Positions 8,401 through 15,676 of a DNA stretch of 31,912 bases are shown here, one piece after another. Location of the stretch: assembly GCA_900757505.1 (NCBI GenBank), contig CAAEOE010000026.1:1-31912 (forward strand). Reading direction: 5' to 3'. Below the pieces are notes generated by a model that searched no databases, had not been told where the DNA came from, and worked only from the letters and a program-made list of their open reading frames with translations. A program made the translations under genes and the position numbers. Within the stretch, counting starts at the first letter, position 1. Every line of letters starts with the position of its first letter. Origin of the DNA: an uncultured Collinsella sp. (GTDB lineage Bacteria; Actinomycetota; Coriobacteriia; Coriobacteriales; Coriobacteriaceae).

Positions 8401-11400
8401 GAGCATCAAGCTCACCTGGGGAAAGGTCGATGGTGCTACCTCCTACGACCTTAAGGTCGACGGCACCGTGTTCGCCGTGGGTGATGCGGCCGAGTTCACG
8501 CACACCGACCTCGCCTACAATAGCAAGCACACCTACCAGATTCGTTCGCGCAACGCCGAGGGCTACTCCGCCTGGAGCGATGTGCTCGAGGCGAACTCCG
8601 CACTCGATCCGTGGCGGAACGTCCCCGACGCCGAGCAAATCACCTGGGAGGGCTCACTTTACGGCAGCCATAAGGCCGAGCTCGCCTTCGACCATGAGTT
8701 CCAGTCGGGCGACGGCGGTTTCCACTCCGGTGGCAACGATCTGGGCAAGGCGCTTACCGTTGACTATGGACGCGCTTACAAGCTCGATAAGCTCGAGTAC
8801 TATCCGCGCGATGACGCCGGCAACGGCACTGTGACCAAGATGCGTGTTGAGACGAGTCTCGATGGCGTCCACTGGACGAGCCAGGAGGTCGATTGGGCAC
8901 GTTCCGCTGATTGTAAGACGGTAGCGTTTGACGGCACCGTGGCCGCCCGTTACGTGCGCATGACACCGCTCGCCTCGGTCGGCAATTTCTTCTCCGCGTC
9001 CGAGATTGCCATCTACAAGACCGACGGCACGGATGGCTTCGCCGTGGGCTCCAACCTCAACAAGGCCACGATCTCCGACGGAGACTACTCCAACATGAAG
9101 AACTATCTGGGCCTCGAGAATCGCGAGCCCGATACCCCGACGTTCGGTTCGCAGATCCGCGACCACTTCGCCGACCTCAACGATAACGGCGTTTACGACG
9201 TCTACGATTACTCGTTCACCATGGCGGGTCTTGACGGCGGCACTAAACAAAAGGGCAAGGTCGCAGGTTCGCTCGCGGTGATTCCGAGCAAGACCGAGGT
9301 CGAGGCCGGTGATGAGATCACCGTTGATGTCTATGCGGCCGACGCCAAGAACGTCAACGCCCTGGGCGCTCTCGTCAACTTCAAGAGCGACCAGTTCGAG
9401 TTTGTGTCCGAGAGCATCGCGCAGGACGGCTCGACTGCCGGCATGGAGAACCTGTCTCGCGAGAAGGTCCAGTTCGCGGACAGAACGCAGACTATCAATC
9501 TCGCCTTTGCCAACCGCGGCGATGGCAAGCTCTACAACGGTACCGGCGCGGTGGCGAGTTTCAAGCTCAAGGCCAAGACCGCCGGCAAGGTCGAACTGCC
9601 CTCGACATCTTGGCTCATCGGTCCGGCATGCGACGCACTTGAGTTTGCGAGCGACGGCACGGTGACGATGCCGGATGTTCCTCAGCCAACGGTCGCCGAG
9701 TACGGTCAGGACGCCTTCAACATCACGATGACCAACGATGAGCTCACGACCGACGACGGGACCAACGTCGAGAAACTTATCCAGCAGAAGAGCTATAACG
9801 CGCTGTTCGATAATAACGAGGGCGACAACGGCTTTGAGTTCCTATGGAACTGGAGCGGCAACTGGGACAGCGAGGGTAAGCTTCCGAGTTACGTGAAGCT
9901 TCCCACCACGATGACATTCGCATTTAAGACGCCGTCGAAACTCGATAGTGTCGAGGTCGTTAACCGCAACGGTGGCAACGGAACCGTGCAGAAGATCAAG
10001 GCTGTCGTGACGTTCGAGGATGGCTCGACCCAAGAGTTCGCGGGCGGGGAGTACGATTCCTTCCTGGCTCGCTACGCCTTTGACCTCTCTGCCGAGAACA
10101 AGGGCAAGAAGGCGACCAAGGTCGAGGTCACGCCGCTTGAGGCATCGGGTGACCAGATGCTCACACTGCGTGAGGTCAACTTCAACTACACGCAGGGTGT
10201 CGAGGCCATCGAGGGTGTCGAGCTAGGCAAGAACCAGACCGAGTTCTTTGAAGGCGACATTACGCCCGTCGACGCCAAGGCTACGCCTGAGAGCGCTGGC
10301 TACCCCTATGTGACGGTCGAGAGCTCCGACCCCTCTGTGGTAAGCGTCTCCGCTGTTCAGGCTGGCGATAGCGTGAGCTACTACCTGCGTGCCAACAAGG
10401 CCGGCAAGGCAAAGATCACGGTGGCGTCGGTACTCGACCCCTCCAAGACCGCATCCTATGAGGTCGAGGTCAAGGCTGGTGTCGATACCTCTGCGCTCGT
10501 AGCAGCGCTTTCCAAGGCCGCGGGCTACAGCGAGTCCGTCTACACCAAGGATTCCTATGCAGCTCTCACCACTGCGGTCGAGGCGGCTCAGAAGCTCCTC
10601 GACAGCGGCCAGGGCAGCTATAGCAAGAAGGATGTCGCAGACGCCACAGCCAAGATCGAGAAGGCAATCGACGGCCTCAAGATGCGCCCTGTTGATGAGA
10701 AGATTCTCATCAACACGCCCGAGAACCGCAAGAACGTCAAGGTGGCCGGCTTCTCGAGTGAGGCCGACTACGAGGGCAGCAACGCCGTCAACGCTCTCGA
10801 CGGCGACGAGCGGACGCTTTGGCACAGCGACTGGGCCCATGGGACCGGTATGCCCCAGTATCTGAGTGTCGACCTGGGCCGCGACTACGATCTCACCGAC
10901 GTTACATTCCTGCCGCGCCAGGACGGCGGCACTAACGGCGATATCTTCGAGGCCGAGATACTGGTCTCCGACACTGCCGACGGTTATGAGAAGGGCACCG
11001 CCGCGTCGATGGGTACGTTCGCCTTCGACAACGATGGCCGCGTGCTCACCGACCGTGGCGACTGGAAACAGATGAGCTTTGGCGCCGCGCGCGGTCGCTA
11101 CGTGACCGTCAAGGTGATTCACGCCGGCGGGGGCGACGTTGATGCCTACTGCAGCATGGCGGAGCTCAAGTTCTACGGTACGGCCGTCCCCGATCCGGTG
11201 GCGAAGGATGATCTCACTGCCGCGATCGAAAAGGTTGATGCCGAGCTTGCCGCCGGCGACCTCAAGGCCGGCGACTACACCGAGGCCTCCTGGACGGTGC
11301 TCGAGAACGCCCTGGCGAGCGCCCGCGCCATCTTGAGCGACGAGGATGCCACGCAGGACGAGGTCGACCAGGCGCTCAGGGCGCTCGAGAGCGCCCGCGA

Positions 11401-11869
11401 CGCGCTCGAGAAGACCCCGGTGGTCCCGGTCGAGAATCCGACTAAGAAGCAGCTCAAGGCCCTGGTCAAGCAGGCGAAGGAGACTGACACCAGGGGCAAG
11501 ACGGCCGAGTCTGTCAAGGCCCTGACGGATGCCATTACCTACGCCGAGGACGTCTTGGGTGATGAGAATGCTTCCGACACCCAGATCCAGGCGGCCTATA
11601 GCCAGCTCAAGCTGGCCATTGAGAGCCTCAAGGATGCCGATTCCGGCAACCAGGGCGGCTCGGGCAACCAGGGTTCCGGCAATGGCTCGAACGGCGGCAA
11701 CCAGGCGGGCAAGCCCGCAGGCGACAAGGCCCAGGGCAGCAAGAAGAACGGTTCGGCGATTCCCAATACCGGAGACCAGACGGCGGCGACCGTCGCGACC
11801 GTCGGTGGTCTTGGCGCCATCATCGCCGCGATCGGCGCTTTCTTCCATCGTCGCAGCAAGGCTAAGTAG
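5456..11869 (+). CDS. Giant cell-wall-anchored GH31 glycosidase, probable GH31_18-type alpha-N-acetylgalactosaminidase
   Basis: This 2137-residue secreted enzyme has a signal peptide at about residues 1-36 (RRNS...ANPQQAIA). The GH31 region spans about 40-960: an N-terminal beta-sandwich, then a barrel with likely nucleophile Asp480 in LKTDVAWVGSGYSFGL and acid/base Asp531 in IWTGDQYGGNW. FN3 follows at about 968-1055, a CBM32/F5-8C domain at 1056-1190, a dockerin-like Ca motif (DLNDNGVYDVYDY) at 1197-1262, and a cohesin-like domain at 1267-1402. Then come a galactose-binding-like module at 1415-1582, a Big-like domain at 1583-1672, FIVAR at 1676-1746, CBM32-like at 1748-1909, and two FIVARs at 1913-2061. 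The end is a Gly/Asn linker, IPNTG at 2102-2106, a hydrophobic helix and RRSKAK. The ATG at 5456 follows GAAAGGAG. The nucleophile context and modules recall enterococcal GH31_18 enzymes acting on mucin-type O-glycans; substrate is inferred. A sortase gene lies nearby. Confidence 0.9.
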   Translation: MRRNSIFTKRWVKGSAVLVATAATLVFANPQQAIATPLKGVDSATVSQSASNVVDIDFADGIKGRITFLEDGIFRYNVDPKGEFSEYATPRSKSHTAKIQAQPDTSDTYSKPSATVADKGDTIEITGGKATVILDKATGKMSIKSGDRVVVSESASLDLDKKGTVQTLAKEKSENFFGGGTQNGRFLHTNQTIAISNTNNWTDGGVASPNPFYWTSDGYGVLRNTFAEGSYDFGSTDPSTVTTLHSENEFDAYYFVATNEGASNVATEMLQDYYKVTGNPVLLPEYGFYLGHLNAYNRDGWSTTSGQKKWETKGSKSSSEKGDVKYESGMSTGYKLDGTLAAETLNGEGPTVDTENMKATDFDRQFSARQVIDDYEDSDMPLGWFLPNDGYGAGYGQNGYYKTGGVNSDGASSADRLNAVRANVDNLKKFTEYANSKGVSTGLWTQSNLEPDSNPETPWHLLRDFDAEVKTGGITTLKTDVAWVGSGYSFGLNGIKTAYDTVTTGANKRPNIITLDGWAGTQRFGGIWTGDQYGGNWEYIRFHIPTYIGQSLSGNPNIGSDMDGIFGGDPIISARDYQWKTFTPSMLDMDGWGTYRKSPMTHGDPYTGISRFYLKLKAQLMPYIYTSAASAANIDTGNGDAGLPMIRAMLLSDNSEYAASTSTQYQYMFGENFLVAPVYQDTQADENGNDIRNGIYLPNYGTDENPTIWIDYFSGKQYRGGQVLNNYEAPLWKLPLFVKANAIVPMYAENNNPEAVSDTNTKGTDRSQRIVEFFATEGDGTFTQYEDDGSSIENNTTEDDSYGTIDNISYGEHVSTVYRSKAAGGTATFTAEASQGGYNGYDSNRTTTFVANVSAKPMSVVAKNGGSALNVVEVDSQETFDTATPEAGQAVYFYSETPNLNHYGSDVDGTEAERGESFNNTKITTNPKVYVKFAKTDVAAAAQTLELGGFVNADATLTADRLNESLSAPTNLAAPEDVTTPTSIKLTWGKVDGATSYDLKVDGTVFAVGDAAEFTHTDLAYNSKHTYQIRSRNAEGYSAWSDVLEANSALDPWRNVPDAEQITWEGSLYGSHKAELAFDHEFQSGDGGFHSGGNDLGKALTVDYGRAYKLDKLEYYPRDDAGNGTVTKMRVETSLDGVHWTSQEVDWARSADCKTVAFDGTVAARYVRMTPLASVGNFFSASEIAIYKTDGTDGFAVGSNLNKATISDGDYSNMKNYLGLENREPDTPTFGSQIRDHFADLNDNGVYDVYDYSFTMAGLDGGTKQKGKVAGSLAVIPSKTEVEAGDEITVDVYAADAKNVNALGALVNFKSDQFEFVSESIAQDGSTAGMENLSREKVQFADRTQTINLAFANRGDGKLYNGTGAVASFKLKAKTAGKVELPSTSWLIGPACDALEFASDGTVTMPDVPQPTVAEYGQDAFNITMTNDELTTDDGTNVEKLIQQKSYNALFDNNEGDNGFEFLWNWSGNWDSEGKLPSYVKLPTTMTFAFKTPSKLDSVEVVNRNGGNGTVQKIKAVVTFEDGSTQEFAGGEYDSFLARYAFDLSAENKGKKATKVEVTPLEASGDQMLTLREVNFNYTQGVEAIEGVELGKNQTEFFEGDITPVDAKATPESAGYPYVTVESSDPSVVSVSAVQAGDSVSYYLRANKAGKAKITVASVLDPSKTASYEVEVKAGVDTSALVAALSKAAGYSESVYTKDSYAALTTAVEAAQKLLDSGQGSYSKKDVADATAKIEKAIDGLKMRPVDEKILINTPENRKNVKVAGFSSEADYEGSNAVNALDGDERTLWHSDWAHGTGMPQYLSVDLGRDYDLTDVTFLPRQDGGTNGDIFEAEILVSDTADGYEKGTAASMGTFAFDNDGRVLTDRGDWKQMSFGAARGRYVTVKVIHAGGGDVDAYCSMAELKFYGTAVPDPVAKDDLTAAIEKVDAELAAGDLKAGDYTEASWTVLENALASARAILSDEDATQDEVDQALRALESARDALEKTPVVPVENPTKKQLKALVKQAKETDTRGKTAESVKALTDAITYAEDVLGDENASDTQIQAAYSQLKLAIESLKDADSGNQGGSGNQGSGNGSNGGNQAGKPAGDKAQGSKKNGSAIPNTGDQTAATVATVGGLGAIIAAIGAFFHRRSKAK

Positions 11870-11887
11870 CCCCAGCAACAGCTAAGC

Positions 11888-11931
11888 AAGCGTGCCCGCC
11901 GTCCCACCCAAGGACGGTGGGCACGCTTTTT
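11888..11931 (+). terminator. Rho-independent terminator of the GH31 gene
   Basis: AAGCGTGCCCGCCGTCC (11888-11904) pairs with GGACGGTGGGCACGCTT (11912-11928), with one G-U pair, followed by a T5 run. The gene is therefore monocistronic, ending before purE. Confidence 0.9.
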
Positions 11932-12086
11932 GAATGTAGGCAGAAAGCTCCGACCCTTCGGCCTTAATCTCGCAAAGCGTTCCGTCTCCCGCCGAACACA
12001 TCAGCATCGGCGGCTATACTTGAATTATTTGCAGTTAAGGGTCGCGGATTGGCCGCGTCACCGCTCTCAACAGGAGGTCTTTGTTT

Positions 12087-12551
12087 ATGGCAGATCAAAA
12101 GCCGGTTGTCGGGATCATCATGGGTTCCAAGTCCGATCTGGGCGTTATGGAAGGTTGCACCGCCGAGCTCGAGGCGCTGGGCGTGCCCTATGAGCTCGTC
12201 ATTGCGAGCGCACACCGCACACCGGCGAAGGTCCACGAGTGGGCTTCGACTGCCGCCGATCGCGGTATCAAAGTGATTATCGCCGCTGCCGGCAAGGCCG
12301 CCCACTTGGGTGGTGTCGTGGCTGCCTTTACGCCGCTGCCGGTTATCGGCGTGCCTATGAAGACGAGTGACCTGGGCGGCATGGATTCGCTGCTGTCGAT
12401 GGTGCAGATGCCTTCGGGCGTGCCCGTGGCCTGCGTTGCCATCAACGGCGCCAAGAACGCCGCCATCTATGCCACACAGATTCTGGGTGCTTGCGACCCC
12501 GAGTACCGCAAGGTTATCGAGAAGATGAAGCAGGAGATGGCTGACGCCTAA
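12087..12551 (+). CDS. purE: PurE, N5-carboxyaminoimidazole ribonucleotide mutase
   Basis: This 154-residue enzyme of purine synthesis converts N5-CAIR to CAIR (class I) or carboxylates AIR directly. GSKSD (13-17) and SAHRTP (41-46, with catalytic His43) are the defining motifs, followed by AAGKAAHLGG (67-76), which corresponds to the AGGAAHLPG loop. The ATG at 12087 follows AGGAGG by nine bases. A TATACT at 12015-12020 is a plausible -10. No purK is seen in this window, so whether class I or class II chemistry applies is open. Other purine genes (purF, purM, purN) lie 3 kb downstream, interrupted by unrelated genes. Confidence 0.95.
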   Translation: MADQKPVVGIIMGSKSDLGVMEGCTAELEALGVPYELVIASAHRTPAKVHEWASTAADRGIKVIIAAAGKAAHLGGVVAAFTPLPVIGVPMKTSDLGGMDSLLSMVQMPSGVPVACVAINGAKNAAIYATQILGACDPEYRKVIEKMKQEMADA

Positions 12552-12586
12552 GCGTCCCACCGTTTCACCGCAGTATAAGGAGAGCC

Positions 12587-13585
12587 ATGTCCGATTATCA
12601 GGGAAAACGATTCAAGGCTTCTCAGATTCCCGATCCGTCGAAGCCGGGTGCTGCCCGTGCGGCACAGCAGGGTCGGACATCCTCTCCTCAGCAGCCGCGC
12701 GCGCCGCGCCCCGTGACACCGGCGACGCATCGTCGACAGGACGCGCCGGCCGCATATCGTCCTTCGTCTTATAGCTCCGCTAAGAAGCCGCCCCGGTCTT
12801 CATCGCATGCCGCGCCGTCGGATCGCACCGAGCCGCCGCGCAAAAAGCGCCACTCCATTATTCCCATTCTGCTCATCATCATCGGTATCGGTCTGATTGT
12901 CGCCGCCGCCGCTATTTTTATTAATGCCCAGATTGGCTATAAGCAGGCGAGCGATTCGTATCAGAAAATCGAGAAGCAATATGTAAGCGATAAGGACGCC
13001 AGCGGCGTGCCGATTATCGACTTTGATGCGCTTGCTCAGACGAACCCCGAGATTGTGGGTTGGATTTACGTGCCGGGAACCAACATCAACTATCCCGTGG
13101 TGCAGACCAACAACAACTCCAAATACCTCAACACGCTGTTCGATGGCACGTCTAACGCCTCGGGTGCCATCTTCTTGGATAGCGATGACACCGCGCCGGG
13201 AATGGTCGACCAGCAGACCACGATCTACGGCCACCATATGAACGATGGGTCGATGTTCAACGTGATTTCGGATACGACTGACCAGGCAACGTTCGATAGC
13301 ATTGAATATGTGTACTACATCACGCGCGATGCGGCGTATAAGTTGCGTCCGCTGGCGACCAAGGTGGTCGAGGACACGTATGCCAAGGCGCGCACGACCA
13401 ATTTTGAGGGCGACGACGGACTCAAGAACTACCTGTCCGAGATGCTCGACGGCGCTTCTGCCGTGGCGAGTGATGCCACCGATCGTGCCGCTTCGGCAAC
13501 TAAGGTTGTAACGCTTGTGACCTGTCGTTCGCTGTCGCTGAGCAACACACGCGCCGTCATGGTGCTCACGCCGGTCGAGGAATAA
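12587..13585 (+). CDS. Class B sortase
   Basis: This 332-residue membrane transpeptidase has a long Pro/Ser/Arg-rich cytoplasmic head (1-88), one membrane helix (about 91-113), then an extracellular sortase barrel. Catalytic residues are visible: His216 in TIYGHHMNDGSMF, Cys313 in VTLVTC and Arg322 in LSNTRAVM. The YGHxMxxGSMF signature is characteristic of SrtB-type enzymes. It lies one gene downstream of the IPNTG-bearing GH31 protein, making that protein a plausible but unproven substrate, since class B enzymes often prefer other motifs and a housekeeping sortase may exist elsewhere. It starts 35 bases after purE with AAGGAGA as ribosome-binding site. Confidence 0.9.
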   Translation: MSDYQGKRFKASQIPDPSKPGAARAAQQGRTSSPQQPRAPRPVTPATHRRQDAPAAYRPSSYSSAKKPPRSSSHAAPSDRTEPPRKKRHSIIPILLIIIGIGLIVAAAAIFINAQIGYKQASDSYQKIEKQYVSDKDASGVPIIDFDALAQTNPEIVGWIYVPGTNINYPVVQTNNNSKYLNTLFDGTSNASGAIFLDSDDTAPGMVDQQTTIYGHHMNDGSMFNVISDTTDQATFDSIEYVYYITRDAAYKLRPLATKVVEDTYAKARTTNFEGDDGLKNYLSEMLDGASAVASDATDRAASATKVVTLVTCRSLSLSNTRAVMVLTPVEE

Positions 13586-13591
13586 GTTGTT

Positions 13592-13632
13592 CGAGAGTAG
13601 CTAAAAAGGCCCCGTCCCAAATTGGCTACTCG
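13592..13632 (-). repeat. GGGAC-core hairpin (GGGACGGGG type), sortase-moaE-like gap
   Basis: Read on the minus strand, the arm GAGTAGC is followed by CAATTT, then the core GGGACGGGGCCTT, then TTTA and the complementary arm GCTACTC. Arms are at 13625-13631 and 13595-13601. It lies seven bases after the sortase stop codon and just before the ribosome-binding site of the next gene. It has the same plan as the other GGGAC hairpins but a third core variant. Confidence 0.6.
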
Positions 13633-13649
13633 ACGACGGTAAGGGAGAA

Positions 13650-14069
13650 ATGATGCTCGAGAGTGGCAAATTGATGCCTTCGATTGATGCTTGGCTGCGC
13701 GAGGCCAAGGCCGATGCTTCGGCGGCAGGCTGTGGGATGTATCTGACGCATAACGGTGTGGTGCGCGCGACGCCCAAGGCTGAGGTGCGCGGAGTCGAGA
13801 CCGATGGCGTGGTGCCAGGCCACAGGGTGGGCGGCATGGTCTTTGACTACGACGCCGAAAAGGTACGGTCTGCTATCGAGGCGACGCGTGCGATGCCGGG
13901 TATCGGCTATGTGCGTGTGTGGCTGGCAAGCGGCGAGCTTGCCGTAGGTGACGACATCATGCTCGTGCTCATCGGCGGGGACATTCGCCCGCACGTGGTC
14001 GATGCGCTGCAGGCGCTCGTTGGCACCATTAAGAACGAATGCGTGAGTGAGGTCGAGCGCGAGGCGTAG
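13650..14069 (+). CDS. MoaE-like protein (molybdopterin synthase large-subunit family), degenerate motifs
   Basis: This 139-residue protein resembles MoaE in overall order: an early 'HNGVVRATPKAEVRGVE' strand (compare GAxxxFxGxVR), then 'RVWLASGELAVGDDIMLVLIGGDIRPHVVDALQALVGTIKNECV', which aligns with the HRxGxLxVGexxVxVxVxxxHRxxAFxAxxxxIDxLKxxxPxWK region. The HR pair is replaced by DI, and the terminal PxWKKE is reduced to TIKNE, leaving one possible equivalent lysine. True molybdopterin synthase activity is therefore doubtful; a paralogue with another role is possible. ATG 13650 and ATG 13653 are both served by AAGGGAG. No other molybdenum-cofactor gene is nearby. Confidence 0.6.
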   Translation: MMLESGKLMPSIDAWLREAKADASAAGCGMYLTHNGVVRATPKAEVRGVETDGVVPGHRVGGMVFDYDAEKVRSAIEATRAMPGIGYVRVWLASGELAVGDDIMLVLIGGDIRPHVVDALQALVGTIKNECVSEVEREA

Positions 14070-14099
14070 AGGCTTGCGTCGATAGAAGGATCGTTTATA

Positions 14100-14138
14100 A
14101 AAATGCCCACCGGTACGTGTGATACCGGCGGGCATTTT
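14100..14138. terminator. Bidirectional terminator between convergent genes
   Basis: AAAATGCCCACCGGTA (14100-14115) pairs with TACCGGCGGGCATTTT (14123-14138), with one mismatch, and A/T runs flank both sides. It serves the MoaE-like gene on the plus strand and the CmpB-like gene on the minus strand. Confidence 0.85.
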
Positions 14139-14159
14139 GCGTTTTGGGCGCGGTGGGCG

Positions 14160-15389
14160 CTACACGCGCGTCGCATCCTTGGGGCTCATGGTCATGCTCT
14201 GGAAGCGGTTTTCCATGTACTCGTTATCGAAGTGCTCTCCGTAGAACTGTGCGACGGGAATGTCCGGCTCCGTGCCGTTAACGCGCTGGTACCAGTAGTC
14301 GAGCGACTGCAGCGTCATGACGCCGTCGACCAGCATGATAACGGTAAAGATGACGGTGGCCGAGTAGCGGCTCTTCCAGGGGATCTTGTTGATAAGCTTA
14401 AGCAGCCTCGGCAGCAGCAGCTTGATCCAGATGAGGCCGCCCAGGCCCCACAGGCAGGCGAAGCCCGTGCAGGTGCGTCCGCCCGTGAGGACCACGAGCG
14501 GATCGGGCAAACCGAACAGCGTTATGTGCGAGTAGCTCCACGAGACCACGCCAAACGCGGTCTGCATAAACCAGCCCACGAACACCTCAAAGCTGGCGCC
14601 GAGCAGGGCGCTCACCAGGAAAATGATGATGGGGTTCTTTTTGTAGAAGCGGTTAAGCACCATGGTCATGAGCACGGCGCCAAATCCGTAGATGGGGCTG
14701 AAGGGGCCAAACAGCATGCCGGCGCGGTTCTGATAGACGCCCGGGTCGTCGACCGTCATGTGCCAGATGTCCTCGGCGATCAGGCCGAGTATGCAGCAGA
14801 CAAAGAACACCCAGAACAGGTTGAAGTAGTTGAGCTTGATGTAGCCCTCGCCGGTTTCATCGCGGCCGAGCATGCCCTCGGCGGCAGCGTCGCGGTCGAG
14901 CATCTCCTGCAGGCGGCGCTGCAGTTCGCGCTCCTGACGCAGCGTGGGGTCGACGGTTGCCGAAAGTGCAACAAGGATGCCGAGCTGGATCGCGGGACGC
15001 AGCAGGAAGGGCCCGATGCCCTGGAGCATCACGTCGACCAAAAGCTCGACGACGGTGAATGCAATAAGGATGTAGGACAGGCGGGCGGCGTTGCGGCGCT
15101 GGTTTTTGATAAGGTCCAGGCCAAAGATGATTAGGATGACGGCACTTGCCGCAGAGAGCATGATGCCGGCGACGATAAGGCCGACTGCGACGAGCGTGTT
15201 GTCGCCGAGCTTTTCGGTGGCGTTGCCGTTAACAAGTGCCGTGATGACCTGCCACATAAAGGCAGCGACCGACGGGAGCGTGCCCACGCCGGAAAGGATG
15301 CACAGGACGGCGTACACCTTAATGATGAGGGGAATCTTCTTGACCTCTGTGGCGCTGGGGACGCTGGGGTCGAGTTCGTTTCGATCCAT
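14160..15389 (-). CDS. CmpB-family (putative ABC-transporter type IV) membrane protein
   Basis: This 409-residue multi-spanning protein has an N-terminal third with several hydrophobic helices, a charged helical stretch rich in Arg/Glu around residues 150-175, then the segment NLFWVFFVCCILGLIAEDIW...RAGMLFGPFSPIYGFGAVLM. That segment matches the CmpB/PF06541 family of predicted membrane proteins of unknown transport role. A C-terminal soluble tail follows (about residues 365-409). The ATG at 15389 has GAAAGG six bases upstream. It is monocistronic, convergent with the MoaE-like gene and divergent from purF. The transporter label is by family name only; no partner ATPase is adjacent. Confidence 0.8.
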   Translation of the reverse strand: MDRNELDPSVPSATEVKKIPLIIKVYAVLCILSGVGTLPSVAAFMWQVITALVNGNATEKLGDNTLVAVGLIVAGIMLSAASAVILIIFGLDLIKNQRRNAARLSYILIAFTVVELLVDVMLQGIGPFLLRPAIQLGILVALSATVDPTLRQERELQRRLQEMLDRDAAAEGMLGRDETGEGYIKLNYFNLFWVFFVCCILGLIAEDIWHMTVDDPGVYQNRAGMLFGPFSPIYGFGAVLMTMVLNRFYKKNPIIIFLVSALLGASFEVFVGWFMQTAFGVVSWSYSHITLFGLPDPLVVLTGGRTCTGFACLWGLGGLIWIKLLLPRLLKLINKIPWKSRYSATVIFTVIMLVDGVMTLQSLDYWYQRVNGTEPDIPVAQFYGEHFDNEYMENRFQSMTMSPKDATRV

Positions 15390-15437
15390 ACAGAACCTTT
15401 CTCGCTTTGTTGTAGGTTATAAGGATACGCCGCCGAC

Positions 15438-15478
15438 CTGCCAAAAGACAGGACGAACGTCCCAGTTGCAACTTTGTA
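15438..15478 (-). repeat. GGGACGTTC-containing repeat-like sequence in the cmpB-purF gap
   Basis: Read on the minus strand, this contains the palindrome GTTGCAAC, then TGGGACGTTCGTCCTGTC and TTTTGGCAGG. GGACGAACGTCC is itself a short palindrome. It shares the GGGACGTTC core with the hairpin at 19378-19406, and GGCAGG with the elements at 17345 and 28504. Clear flanking arms are lacking, so membership is weak. The rest of the 287-base gap holds the purF promoter and a short palindrome (GCTTTTAAAAAGC, around 15581-15593). Confidence 0.35.
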
Positions 15479-15628
15479 ATCCCCAACGGTGGACGCGGCG
15501 GCCATCTGGGGGGCGCGGGCGCTTGCACTGGACAGACCGATAAAATGTTTGGCAACAAAACTGATTATTAGCTCGGTGGGCTTTTAAAAAGCGCTGTTCA
15601 TGCGCGGGAGTGCTTGTCTTGCCGTGCG

Positions 15629-15634
15629 TATAAT
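15629..15634 (+). promoter_or_regulatory. Likely -10 box of the purF promoter
   Basis: A perfect TATAAT sits 43 bases before the purF start codon. No convincing -35 is visible at 16-18 bases upstream. Confidence 0.5.
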
Positions 15635-15676
15635 AGGGCAGGTAACGCCAAAAATACGAGGCTCTGAGGGGATACC

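Noticed and set aside
10223..11878. Long minus-strand open frame opposite the C-terminal part of the GH31 gene
   Set aside because: It is the codon-bias shadow of a high-GC gene: low-complexity Leu/Gly/Arg/Val content, no domain match, no ribosome-binding site, and the plus strand encodes clear domains.
11992..11998. PurR-type PurBox (CCGAAC) upstream of purE
   Set aside because: CCGAACA occurs once, without the paired inverted copy or the AT-rich flanks, and the same hexamer is part of the unrelated 12-mer near the PTS and GH31 genes.
14103..15134. 343-codon plus-strand open frame opposite the CmpB-like gene
   Set aside because: It starts inside the bidirectional terminator, and its translation is a low-complexity charged shadow, while the minus strand encodes a coherent membrane protein.
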